Notes: generated by a model not told the origin, from the sequence alone. A stretch of 64,000 bases of DNA from Coix lacryma-jobi var. lacryma-jobi (GCA_009763385.1 CM019823.1:86625104-86689103); one strand, 5' to 3'. Counted from the first letter of the stretch, positions 34,241 through 45,826 are shown. A program made the numbers and translations.

Positions 34241-35821
34241 GATGAGTGCATTGTCAACTACCAACACAAATCATAATGAATAGAGGAGGAAGGAAGACGG
34301 AGAGGAAACTCGACCAAATGACCCAAAAGCACAGCAAAGCCGAAGAAGGTCAAGTGGAAAGAGAAAGACAATTGGTTCCCAAAGACATGGGCAACGGCTC
34401 GACGCAACCAAGCAAAGCAAAGCTAGCCCTCAAGAAGAGGTAGAACAGGCTCAACACCGCTAGCGAGAAAACTTGATACCAATCGGAAAATCAACTGAGA
34501 ATCAAGCAAAACAGAGCTAGCCCTCAAGAAGAGGCAGAACAGGCTCAACACCGCTAGCGAGGAAGCTTGATACCAACTGAAGGAGGCTAGACACCAGCTG
34601 AAGAGCATAAAAGCGAAGGTGCTAGTCCTCAAGAGAAAGAGCAAAGGCTCAACACAACTAGCCACCAAAAATGCTCCGAACCAACTGTTACCAGCTCGAA
34701 AACACAGCAGCGAGCAAACTCCCCCTCGAATAGTGCACACAACCAGAAAATCCACATGATTTGTCAATATTTTCTCCCCCTTAGTTGAAAATGCACCATC
34801 AAGCAAAATTCTCCCCCTTGACAGAATAACTCCCCCTTCCAAATGCATATGAGTCAAAAATGCAAGTTAGCAGCTTCAGGAATATAGTCGATAGAATATG
34901 AAGATGCTCGATAGAGTGCTGATCCGATGACTCATAAAATGCACAGAATGCTATCAAAGGCTCGAACTGATCACTAAATACGAAATCTGAACATTTGAGC
35001 AACAAGAGCAGTTTTCAGCCAAAAAGGTATTCACCATCAAAATAGCACGAAGCATGTATAGACAGGAAGTCAAACAAGTGCTAAACATGTATACAAGGTG
35101 AACTACCCCTAGCACAGATCAATCATCATGCTATAGAATGAAACATAGACTTGTGTATCCAAATTTTATCGGAGTTGCAGCGGTTTAGATTACACAAGGT
35201 CAAATTTTAGCATGTGATTGCGAGAGGTTGAAAGCTTGTCATTGCCTAACTTTTCAACTGTGCGAAGCTATGCTATGCAGAAGCAATCAGAAGCTTAAAG
35301 CAACAGTTTCGGTCATACACTACACAGCTCAAGTTTAACTCAAAGTGCAATGAGAAACAGTCTCGAAACTGTGATGTGCTGACAAGCAATCCCATCTCGA
35401 TCTTTCCAAAATACTTGACTTGGTTCAGAATTTAAAGCAGAATATGAACATACCAAGCAAGTGAATGACTCAGAACTAGAGACATAGCAACTAGCATATA
35501 TGAAAAGCACGAGTGAAATCTCACAATCCTACACATGCTAGTTGCATATCTCAATGGTGAACATTTTCAGATTTTAGGTTTATTACACAAGTTCACCGTT
35601 CACAAAATAGCTCAGCTCACAACATGTATCAGTGATCAGAAAGAGCATAAGCTACAAGAAAAGCATCGGAGCATACACTATATAGAGCATAGTTACATCT
35701 AAGGATTATATACATGAAGCTCTGAATGTAAATATGCAAGATGAATGCAGAAAAGATGCAAGAAGAAACCAATGAAAATAGAAAGTCAGTTTGTGATACA
35801 AGAGTCAAAGTGTTTCCCATC
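34241..35821 (-). other. 3' untranslated region of the minus-strand Sirevirus
   Basis: About 1.6 kb between the end of pol and the PPT with no domain. On the element strand there are extra AAGGGGGAG tracts at about 34770-34835 and three imperfect repeats containing GTTGAGCC...CTTGAGG...CTAGC (34400-34680). The counterpart at 44190-45826 has the same features. Confidence 0.75.
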
Positions 35822-36233
35822 TAAAAGGGAAAAACCACACCAAGCTCACCTCTCAACCTAGCAAAAGTTGATTGGTCCAAAGGCTTGGTGAAAATATCAG
35901 CCAACTGATAATGAGTATCGACTGGCGAAGGTCGATATCACCCTTCTCATAGTGGTCTCGCAGAAAATGAAAGCGCACATCAATGTTTTGTTCTTAGAGG
36001 CAGCACGGGGCTCTTAGCAAAGCTAATAGCACTCGTGCTGTCACAAAGCAAGGAACGCAGAAAAGCTCAGACCAAAATCACGCAAAGTGGCCATCATCCA
36101 AAGAACTGGGAAAAGCAGCTAGCCGCAGCAACATACTCAACCTCCGTGGTAGACTGGGCGACACTAGACTGCTTGCGAGAAGACCACGATACAAGAGAAG
36201 AACCCATAACTGGGCAAGTCCAGAAGTGGACTT
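35822..36233 (-). pseudogene. pol: RNase H and pol C-terminus of the minus-strand Sirevirus
   Basis: The minus strand continues pol from 47851 across the nested insertion. It shows the RNase H region (SSLVSW, SRKQSSVAQSTTEVEYVAA near the insertion) and the RFHFLRDHYEKGDI motif toward the end, with frame changes between them. The end of pol lies just before TTTTCCCTTTTAG at about 35822. The insertion GACTT duplication falls within the RNase H start. Confidence 0.78.
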
Positions 36234-36676
36234 TGCGGATACATGGGTGTATGCCGAGTCTCTGAGTGATGAGTGATTGTCAACGGGTTTGATGGCATGT
36301 TCTTTGGCTTGTGTTGTGCAGGTGTCGAGCACGGAGACAGTGATCAAGGGCAAGGTGAAGGTCAAGTTGAGACGTGCCGTGCCGACGACTGGGTGCGATG
36401 AAGGATGGGCGTGCCGTGCGGCGGACGGCCATGCCGATGTATCGCGAGCAGTGAAGGGCGGACGTGAGGCTTGGACTGAGGGACCGGAGTGCCTGAGGAT
36501 CAGCTGTGGTGGCTGGCAGCCTGGGACAGCGACGAGCGGAGACTTGCGGGGCACGGTGTTGCTCGGGTCGAGGACCTGGGGACACGTGTCGGTGGACGGG
36601 GTGCACGGGCGGTGCATCCCCTCTACAGCTCCGGTTTGGTGGTTGAGCCAGGGAAAAACCACCGGGTGGACGGTTT

Positions 36677-36927
36677 CCGAGTTTGGGCCTCAAAACTCGG
36701 GTGCTCGGTTTCCAGGTTGAGCCACAAAACCTGGGCGCGGATGGTTTCCGAGTTTGGCCACAAAACTCGGGTGATGGGCCGGTTTCCGAGTGGGCCTAAA
36801 ACTCGGGCGCTGCGGGTTTCTGAGTTTGGGCCACAAAACTCAGGCTGGAGGCTGGTTTCCCGGTTTGGGCCTCAAAACGGGGGTTGCTGGAAAAGGCTGG
36901 TTTCCCGGTTTGGGCCACAAAACCGGG
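36677..36927 (+). repeat. Hairpin array with co-varying stems (5' LTR)
   Basis: Seven units of 22-25 bp, each two arms around a loop close to GGGCC(T/A)CA. Arms seen: CCGAGTTT/AAACTCGG, CCAGGTT/AACCTGG, CTGAGTTT/AAACTCAG and CCCGGTTT/AAACCGGG. Where one arm changes, the other changes to keep pairing. Spacers are usually G-rich and 10-20 bp. A further GGTGGTT/AACCACC stem lies just before, at about 36639-36664. Confidence 0.9.
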
Positions 36928-37117
36928 GGTGCAGAGCGAGGCGGCACGTGGCGGCGATCCAGAGGTTGCGTCGAGGCAACGCTTCGGTTCGAGCGGGCGT
37001 GGCCGTCGGATCTACCTACCACCGCGGGTTGGACCAGAATAGCCTTAGGGTTTAGCTGGTTCGCCCTGTAATTAGTTTAGAGAGGGGTAGAGTAGGAAAT
37101 AGGTTAGTCTAGGTTAG

Positions 37118-37125
37118 TATAAGTA
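37118..37125 (+). promoter_or_regulatory. TATA box of the nested Sirevirus 5' LTR
   Basis: TATAAGTA in the context AGGTTAG...GTCCAGGGGAGACACC. The 3' LTR copy is at 46729-46736. Confidence 0.7.
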
Positions 37126-37699
37126 GTCCAGGGGAGACACCCTCCTCCCCATCTCAGTTAGTGCTTTCATTTGCTAGGGTTTCCTGCTCTCCCATCCCTG
37201 CTTTAGCTAGTTGAGATCCGCAGAGAGACTCCACTCTGTGTACTGTTGAGTTGAGGAAGTGAGGCCGTATCCTCACCTTGGAGCACAGATCGTTGGCTTG
37301 ATTTGCGTCCTTGATTCGAACTCGTGGCTGTGATTTCCGTTGTGTCGTGTTTTTGCGGAATCCTTTTCTCCACGATTTTCCCGTCGCTTGATCTTTTTGC
37401 TCGGTTCATCTTTTGCAAATCCGTTTGAACCAAGTTGTTCTAGATCGTGAGGCACTTCTTTCCACCGAAGGAATCATCCTCTAACCTCACGGTCTAGGAG
37501 ATCAATCGATTTTTCGTTTCGGGTCAAGTTTTCTCTCTTCCCCCGAAATCTTCGATTCATCGATTTGGAGATAGGTTCGAGCATGATCTCTTAGAGATAG
37601 CTCACTATACTCCTTGTGACTCATCTCACCAGGTTGATCCCTAGAGGATTGTTTTGGGTGAGATAGAGGCAAATCGGTGGACGAACAGGGCTGCTGCGA

Positions 37700-37985
37700 G
37701 TCGACGGACGCTCAGTCGGGGTGACCGGACGCTCGGTCCGTGAGTCCGGTCGATGAACAGCACGTTGCCATGTTCTTCACTTTGACCGGACGCTCAGTTC
37801 ACGTTTTGACCGGACGCATCGCTACCACTGTTCATCGTGTTTGTTCACTTCTGACCGGACGCACTGCTCTCGACCGGACGCTCCGTACCCGTGAGTCCGG
37901 TCGCGAACAGTAAGGTTCCAGAGCCGATTTTTGTTGACCGGACGCGTCCGGTCCCTGCTGACCGGACGCTGGCCAGAGTCCGGTC
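37700..37985 (+). repeat. Palindrome-rich array, unit GACCGGACGC / GTCCGGTC (5' LTR)
   Basis: About eight copies of GACCGGACGC plus inverted GTCCGGTC copies, in the transcribed leader before the PBS. The host Sirevirus has CGGACAGTCCG units in this place. Confidence 0.88.
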
Positions 37986-38255
37986 GATCCAGTTTCGCGC
38001 GTTTTCGTTCGCGGTTCGTTCGTTCTTGATCGGATTCGAGTTCCGTCTTTTGCGTTGGCTTTCTAGGGTTGTCTAGTGTCCCGCTGGCTTCTAGGAAGCA
38101 TCCACCCTACATCTAGGGTCGTGGACATTAGCAAGCTCTAGGGTTCGCTCTTGGGGTTGATTTTGGGACAGTGGCATCTAGTTTCCGAAAGGAAATTTTG
38201 AAGCTCCCATTCACCCCCCTCTGGTCGCTTTCGGATAGCTTCTCGGTCCTTCAAT

Positions 38256-38270
38256 TGGTATCGGAGCAGG
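38256..38270 (+). promoter_or_regulatory. Primer-binding site, tRNA-iMet type
   Basis: TGGTATCGGAGCAGG lies two bases after the 5' LTR end. Confidence 0.9.
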
Positions 38271-38316
38271 TTAAGGATCTTCCACCTTAGCCGGTTCCAG
38301 ATCCACCGAAGGCGAC

Positions 38317-41026
38317 ATGGATCGCGGCGTGGGCAAACCGCCGTTTTTGATGGGACAAACTATGCGTATTGGAAGATACGCATGTCGGCCTATCTGCAGA
38401 GTTTGGGTGCTTCTATTGGGATATTTGCAACTCTGCTGATTACGTGGTCTTGGCTGCTCGTGTTTCTCAGCAACAGATCGATGAGCACGATGCCAATAGC
38501 CGAGCCCGTAATGCTCTCTTTTCTTGTTTGAGCATGGGTGAGTTTGATCGTGTTTCTCACCTCGCTACGGCTCGGGAGATCTGGGACACCCTCATGCGTT
38601 TCCATGAGGGCACCTCTCAAGTCAAAACCCGACTCTACGAGTCGTTCAAGCGTGAGTATGAGAACTTTAGACATCAGCCTGGCGAGAGCATAGAAAGTTT
38701 ATTCGCTCGCTTTCAGGTGATTGTCAACAGGATGAGGGCTAACCGAGAGCAGTTGCCTTTCGACGATCATGAGCGGGCTTTGAAGCTTTTGCATACTCTT
38801 GATCGGTCGGTGTGGGACTCCAAGGTTCAGGCGATCATCGAATCCCCGAACTATGAGACCCTCACCTGCGACGAGCTCTTCAGTAAGCTCAAGTCCAGTG
38901 AGATTGATGCTATGGCGAGGGCTTCTTTTGAAAATCCTTCTCGCCCGTCCATGGCTTTGGTTTCCGGCTCTTCCTCTAACCCTTCAGCTGGCTTTGCTCT
39001 TTCCTGTCTCTTTCTGTTACAGAGGACCAGCTGGAGACGTTGGGAGACGACGAGTTGGCTTTGCTTGCCAACCGGTTCTCGCGGTTCCACAACAACCGCA
39101 TGAACCGCCTCGTGGAGGAGGACGCACAGGATGCTACGAGTGCGGAGACCCCGACCACTTCATCGCCAACTGCCCCAAGAAGAACAAGCATTCGGGGAAG
39201 GGCGATCAAGGCGCAAGCGCGACTCCAAGTACAAGGAGAAGCACGTTCCCCCAAGACACAAGAAGCGGGGCGGCTTCGACAAGGAGTACATCAAGAAGAA
39301 GTACTTGGAGAAGCAGCAAGCTGAGCAGCGTGCCTTCTTCGCCACGCTCAGCGACGTCGACGGCTCGGATGACGACTCCGCTGGCTCCAGCGATGACGAG
39401 TCCGTGAAGAAGAAGCTAGAGGACAAGTTCAACGGATTGTGCTTCTTCGCCGGCGACGGAGGCTTGTGTACCATGGCGCTCGGAGATGAGGTCGGAGGCG
39501 AGCTGGAACATACGCCTCGGAACGACGACGACGACGACACCTCCCAGGTATCTCTCACCTACGACGAGCTTTCCTCCGAGGTTAGAGAAGTTGACGCTGC
39601 CCTCCTTAGCCAAGATAAACTGCTTAGGCGTGCCGCTAGAGAGCGCAAGGAGTTCAGGCAGAAGTGGGAGGACACGGTGAAGGAGCTTGAGTTCGCTCGG
39701 TCCACCGTGGTTGTGTCGGAGGAGGCGAGAGTGTGAGTCGTGCACCGCGCACATGACTGACCTTCTCACTTTGAGAGGTAAGTATGTGCGTTGGTAGGAG
39801 AGCTAGATGAGCTGAAGGCTAGACCCTTCTTGGGGTGGTGCAAGACTTGTCCTGTCTTGCAATCTGAGTTGGCAGAGAAGAATGCCAAGATTGAATCTCT
39901 TGAGGAGCCAACTCAGGTAGCACTAGTGTGGTAGGTGTGCTTTGTGTGAGGGTTGGAGATGGAGATTGCCAATGTCAAGCATGGCAAGATGCAAACCGAG
40001 GAGGAAAACACATACCTTCGGACCATCTTGTCATGGGTCTCTTGTAGTGAGCCGCAGCTCGGGATGATGATCTCCCAATTTAAGCGAGCTGCTGGAGGAC
40101 CTGGTGTAGGTTTTGCTCAGGGTGTTGATCTTTCTGCTTTGGGAAGATTGGAGAGTCGAGTGGTCTGAACCCTAGTGAGAAGCCCAACTCCACCACTACT
40201 CCCAAACTTGCCAAGCTTCCACCCAAAGAGCCGCCAAGCCTACCACCAAAGATGGTGTGTTTGAGGAACCCCCGAGAGCTCCACCCAAGAACCAGTGTGG
40301 CATCCCAAACCCAACCACCTAAAGAACAAGCTGGATACAATGCCACCTATCCAAGAGGAGTGTTTGCCTCAGAAGGGCAAAGTGAACCACACCCACAGCC
40401 CTGGTCACCAACAACCCCCTTGCGTGCGGTGAGGTACCAGTGTGATTTTTGTGGGAGAGATGGTCACTTGAGCGAGTTCTGCTTCGGCGCAAGCGAGAGG
40501 CGCGCAGGGCTCGGGAGATGGAGAACCCGGACATGTACCATCCAGCTCATGGTGGACATGCTCCGAAGGCAAGAGGAGAGCAGCTAGGTCTGGAGGTCAG
40601 GCACCCAGGCCTAGGCAGGAAGTGAGAGCTCCTATGAGGGAGACTAGGCCTAGAGGTCCAGGACCTCAGTTTGTTAGGCCTAGGCAGGAGAGAGCTCCGA
40701 GGAGAGACGCTAGAGTTGAGCCCCAGGCTCCTAGGCGTAGATCTCGTAGAGAGCGTGCCCGACGGGGTCCTGCTTTTGCAGGTAACGGACCCCGTGGCAG
40801 AGGCTTTAGTTGAGCGCTTTCCCCCACCGCAGGTTGAGTATAGCGGTGAGCGCTTCTTCCCTAGCGGACCACGTTTCCTCAGCGTGGTGATCGCTTCCCT
40901 CGTAGACGTGCTAGGAATGGTTTTTTACACTAACCTTCTTTTGAGCAGCCGGCCCAACACTGGTATTCTCCTTACTTCACTAACCCCAGTGTTGGACCGT
41001 ATGCTCACCCTATGTCTTTTTATTGA
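38317..41026 (+). pseudogene. gag: Sirevirus gag, frameshifted
   Basis: The start is ATG 38317 (MDRGVGKPP). A one-base loss in a T-run (about 38345) and another near 38414 shift the frame. The longest intact piece is 38369-39103 (capsid part: TAREIWDTLMRFHEGTSQ, SIESLFARFQVIVNRMR, DELFSKLKSSEIDA). CCHC knuckle one (CYECGDPDHFIANC) is at about 39134-39175. An acidic and coiled-coil region follows (39300-39740, QVSLTYDELSSEVREV). A second knuckle, CDFCGRDGHLSEFC, is at about 40441-40482, followed by an arginine-rich tail. A TGA at 41024-41026 ends it, overlapping an ATG. Gag would form the particle and bind RNA. This copy cannot make it whole. Confidence 0.87.
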
Positions 41027-44000
41027 TGTAGGTGAGACGGTTGGAGGACATTTGGTTGGTGGATTCTGGTTGCTCGAGGCACATGACCGGAAACGCCAAG
41101 TGGTTCTCCAGCCTTAGCCCGGTCGCCGGAAAGGAGTACATAACCTTGGCGACAATAGTAAAGGTAAGGTATTGTCTCGTGGGACGGTGGGGGTTAATGA
41201 GCACTTTGTGTTGCGCGATGTTGCTCTTGTTTCTAACCTGCTTTAACCTTCTTTCTGTTTCGCAACTTTTTGATGATGACTATGAGATTCGTTTTAAACC
41301 GAACCTTAGTCGCATCTTAGATCCTCAGGGCGATCTTGTATGTCTGATTTCGCCCTTTGGGAAAGTCTTTCGCGCGAATTTCTCGGAGTCGTTTGGTTCT
41401 TCTCGCTGTCTTTTGGCTAGTCCTTCTTCCTCCGATCTTTGGAAGTGGCATAGGAGGCTCGGTCATTTAAGCTTCGACTTGCTTGCAAGACTTAGCTCAC
41501 TTGGCCTAATCCGAGGATTGCCCAAGCTTTCGATGGAGAAAGGATCTAGTTTGCCATTCTTGCAGACATGGGAAGATGGTTGCCGCTCCCCACCATCCAG
41601 TGACTAAGGTCATGACCTCGCACCCTGGAGAGCTTTTACACATGGACCTTGTTGGTCCGGCTCGGGTGAGCTCGGTTGGTGGCAAGTGGTATGTTTGGTT
41701 GTTGTTGACGACTTTTCGAGATATTCGTGGGTCTTCTTTTTGACTGAGAAGACTGAGACTTTCTCCTTCGCTCGCAATCTGATTTTGCGTCTTCAGAACG
41801 AGTTCCCTTTGAACTCGATGCGAGCCATTAGAAGTGATATGGTTCCGAATTCAAAAATTCGGATTTTGAGAAGTTTGTGTACCGCCTTGGCTTGGAGCAT
41901 CAGTTTTCTTCCCCTACACACCGCCCCAAAATGGTGTTGTAGAGAGGAAGAATCGGACCCTTGTTGAGATGGCCAGGACGATGCTTGATGAGCATAGGAC
42001 TCCTAGGCGCTATTGGGCCGAAGCTATGAACACTGCATGCTATATTTCCAATCGCATTTTTCTGAGAGCTTTCTGAAAAGACTTCTTATGAGTTGCGTTT
42101 TGGCAAACTGCCCAAGGTGAGTTATTTTCGAGTTTTTGGTTGCCATTGTTTATACTCAAAAAGGGCAACTTGGACAAATTTGAATCTCGTTTTCTGACGG
42201 TGTGTGTTTTGGGTTATGGCACTCACACTCGAGCTTATCGTGTACTTAACCTTGACACTAACCGAGTCATGGAGACATCCGATGTCCACTTCGACGAGAC
42301 CATGGTTTGTCCTTCTTCTCGTTTTGAGCGTGCAGGTGATCATGAGGTTGGTGAGCCTCTTTTTGATGACGAGGACGAGGGTGCTGAAGGTATGGATGAT
42401 CCAGCGACCCCTCCACCTGCCGCGCCGCAAAGAGCGGCCTCGACGACGACTCACGGCCCCGACACCTCTTCTTCCTGGGGGCCGTGGGATCCGCCACCCC
42501 GAGCGGTACCATTTGTACCCGGGAGGCACCAGCTGCTGTTGAGGGGGAGGCTACTCAGCTCGGGAGGCGCCACGACATATCCAGCGCCAGCACCCGCCTC
42601 ATAGATGATCGGCAACATCGACGAACGGGTCACTCGGTCCAGGTCACAGCAAATCTCGCACTTCGCTCATTCTGCTTTTGTTGCTAAATTTGAGCCCCGA
42701 GATGTTGGACACGCTTTGACGGATCCGGATTGGGTCAATGCCATGCATGGGAATTAGAAAATTTGAGCGAAATCGGGTTTGGGTTCTAGTTCCACCTCCA
42801 CCTGACTGTAAGCTATGGGACAAAATGGGTTTTCAAAAACAAGCAAGGAGAGGATGGCCACGTTGTTAGAAACAAGGCCCGGCTGGTAGCGAAAGGCTAT
42901 AGTCAGTAAGGAGGGGATAGATTATGAGGAGACGTTTGCTCCTGTAGCTCGTTTGGAGGCTATTAGGATACTCTTGGCTTTTTGCTGCATCCAAAGGCTT
43001 CAAACTTTTTCAAATGGATGTCAAGAGTGCCTTCTTAAACGGCTAATAGAGGAGGAGGTAGGTTTATGTTGAGCAACCCCCGGTTTTGAAAATCCCAAGT
43101 TTCCAAACATGTCTTTAAACTTCATAAAGCTTTATATGGTTTGAAACAAGCCCCTAGAGCCTGGTATGATAGGTTGAAAACCTTTTTGCTTGCTAAGGGT
43201 TTTAAAATGGGATGTGTAGATAAAACGCTCTTCTCCTCCGGCAAGGCAAAGACACGCTCTTGGTTCAGATTTACGTGGATGATATCATTTTCGGTGGTTC
43301 TTCTCATGCTCTGGTTGCCAAGTTTGCAGATACTATGAGCAGGGAGTTCGAGATGAGCATGATGGGAGAGCTGACATTCTTTCTCGGGTTCAAATTAAGC
43401 AATCCCGGGAGGGGACGTTTGTGCACCAGGGCAAGTACACGAAGGACTTGCTGAAGCGGTTCGATATGGGTGAGGCCAAGCCTCTTCCAACACCCATGTC
43501 GACGACGACTGCCCTAGATGCGGTGTGGACGGAGAAGCAGTGGACCAGAAGGAGTACCGCAGTATGATCGGGTCGCTCCTCTACTGAGGCGGCGACACGC
43601 CCCGGACATCCAGTTCGCGGTTGTGTAGTGCCGCGCGCTTCAGCGTCGCCGCGACGCTCTCACGTAACCGTCAGGTGTGAAGCGCATCTTCAGGTACCTT
43701 CGTTTCACACCTGAGTTCGGGATTTGGTATTCTGCTTCCTCCACCCTTCGCTTTGCGGTTATTCCGATGCCGATTTTGCTGGTTGTCGCATTGAGCGCAA
43801 GTCCACTTCTGGGACTTGCCAATTTATTGGATCTTCTCTTGTATCGTGGTCTTCTCGCAAGCAGTCTAGTGTCGCCCAGTCTACCACGGGCTGAATATGT
43901 TGCTGCGGCTAGCTGTGTGTTCCAGTGCTTTGGATGATGGCCACTTTGCGTGATTTGGTCTGAGCTTTCTCGCGTGCCTTTGCTTTGTGACAGCACGAGT

Positions 44001-44185
44001 GCCATTAGCGTTGCTAAGAACCCCGTGCTTCACTCGAAGACCAAACACATTGATGTGCGCTTTCATTTTCTGCGAGACCACCAGGAGAAGGGTGATATCG
44101 ACCTCGCCATGTCGATACTCATCATCAACTGGCTGATATTTTCACCAAGCTTTAGACGAATCAACCTTTAATCGGTTGAGGGGTG
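41027..44185 (+). pseudogene. pol: Sirevirus pol (PR-IN-RT-RH), frameshifted
   Basis: The protease motif LVDSGCSRHMTG is at about 41057. The pre-integrase LWKWHRRLGHLSFDLLARL follows at 41440, then the integrase core (GELLHMDLVG near 41632; IRSD near 41830; ERKNR near 41945) and the C-terminal YFRVFGCH near 42125. Reverse transcriptase shows FQMDVKSAFLNG near 43013, KLHKALYGLKQAP near 43120 and YVDDIIFGG at 43272. RNase H ends with RFHFLRDHQEKGDIDLA near 44060. Integrase before RT marks it as copia. Numerous one-base indels and stops (for example after 41600 and 42750) break the frame. Confidence 0.88.
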
Positions 44186-45826
44186 AGCTTGGTGTGTCTT
44201 CCCTTTTAGATGGGGAAACATTTGGATCTTGTATATTTGACTGACTCTTTTGTCTTTCTTTTCTTTGCATTTTAGCATACGCATTTACATTCTGAGCTTC
44301 ATGTTATAATCACTAGAATGTAACTATGCTCTATTTAGTATGCTCCGATGCTTATATGGATGCTTGTAGCTTATGCTCTTCCTGATCATAGCTAGTATGT
44401 TATGAGCTGAGCTATTTTGGAATGTGAATTTACCTAATAACTTACAATCTGAAAATGTTCACCATTGAGATATGCAACTAGCATGTGTACGATATGTTGA
44501 GTTCACTCGTGCTTTCATATATGCTAGGTTGCTATGTCTCTAGTTATGAGTCATTCACTTGCTTGGTCTGTGTTCATATCGTGTATAAAATTGAACCAAG
44601 TTTTAGTGAATTGAAAAGATCGAGATGAGATTGCTTGTCAACACCTCATGGTATCGAGACTATTTCTCATTGCACTTTGAGTTAAACTTGAGCCGTGTAG
44701 TGTATGACCGAAACCGTAGCTTCAAGCTTCTGATTGCTTCGGCATAGGCTTCGCTCGGTTGAAAAGTTAGGCAAAGACAAGTTTTCAACCTCTCGCAATC
44801 ACATGCTAAATAATTGAACTTGTGAAGTCTTCACCGCTGCAACTCCAATATAAAAATGAAATGAAATCACAAGTATATGCTTCATCCTATGCATGATGAT
44901 TGAACTTTGCTAGGGGTAGTTCACCTTGTATACATGTTTAGCACTGGTCTGGATTCCTATCTATACATGTGTAGTGCTATTCTGATGGTGACTATCTTTT
45001 TGGCTAAAAACTGCTCACTTGCTCATATGCTTCATATTTCGTATGTGTGATCAGTTTGAGCCTTCGTTATTTGAGTGCTAAGTTGTGCCATTGGAGCTAT
45101 ACCGATTAGAGCATTTTTGCACTCTTTTGATTATATGCCTGAAGCTGCTAACTTGCATTTCTGACTTCATATGCATTTTAGAAGGGGGAGTTTTGTTGGC
45201 TCAAGGGAAGAGTTTGTGCTTGATAAGTGCATTTTCAACTAAGAGGGAGAGTTTTTGCAAATCATATGTCTCCTGGCGTTCAATTAAGGGGGAGTTTTTG
45301 CTAAGGGGAGATTTCAGATCTTTATGCTCTTCTCTTGTTGGACCTAAGGGGGAGTCCCGGGTTGCTTGCACTTGTCGAGGGGAGTTGCTAGTTGTGTTGA
45401 GCCGTTGCCTCTATCTTGAGGGACTAGCAAACATTTTCCTCATTTGGCATCGAGTTTGATTTCGATTGGTTCGAAGACTTTCGATTGTTTTTCAATTGGT
45501 TCGGAGTGGTTTTCGTGCTAGTTGTGTTGAGCCTCTGTGCCTCTATCTTAAGGGACTAGCACTTTGCCATTTTTTAGCTCCGATTTTCAATTGGTTTTCT
45601 GCTAGCGGTGTTGAGCCTGTTCTACCTCTTCTTGAGGGCTAGCTTTGCTTTGCTTGGTCGCGTCGAGCGGTTGCCCATGTCTTTGGGGACGAGTTCTCGC
45701 TTCTTCCACTTGACCTTCTTCGGCTTTGCTATGCTTTTGGGTCATTTGGTTGAGTTCTCTTCCTCTCTTCCTCCTACCTTCTTCTTTCATTTATGATTTG
45801 TGTGTGTAGTTGACAATGCACTCATC
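44186..45826 (+). other. 3' untranslated region of the nested Sirevirus, with repeated PPT-like tracts
   Basis: No env-like or other domain is visible in 1.6 kb. AAGGGGGAG recurs at 45182, 45285 and 45346, with AAGGGGAG at 45303, before the true PPT. Three imperfect repeats of CTAGTTGTGTTGAGCC...TTGAGGGACTAGC type lie at 45386-45650. Confidence 0.8.

Larger units (their letters stand above)
36234..38253 (+). repeat. 5' LTR of the nested Sirevirus
   Basis: From TGCGGATACATGGG to GGTCCTTCA. In order it holds the hairpin array (36677-36927), TATAAGTA (37118-37125) and the palindrome array (37700-37985), followed by the PBS at 38256. Confidence 0.95.

Noticed and set aside
44186..45826. Possible env-like gene after Sirevirus pol
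   Set aside because: Some Sireviruses have one, but here no long frame, signal peptide or transmembrane pattern is visible. The 45085-45459 frame is cysteine- and leucine-rich by chance and includes PPT tracts.
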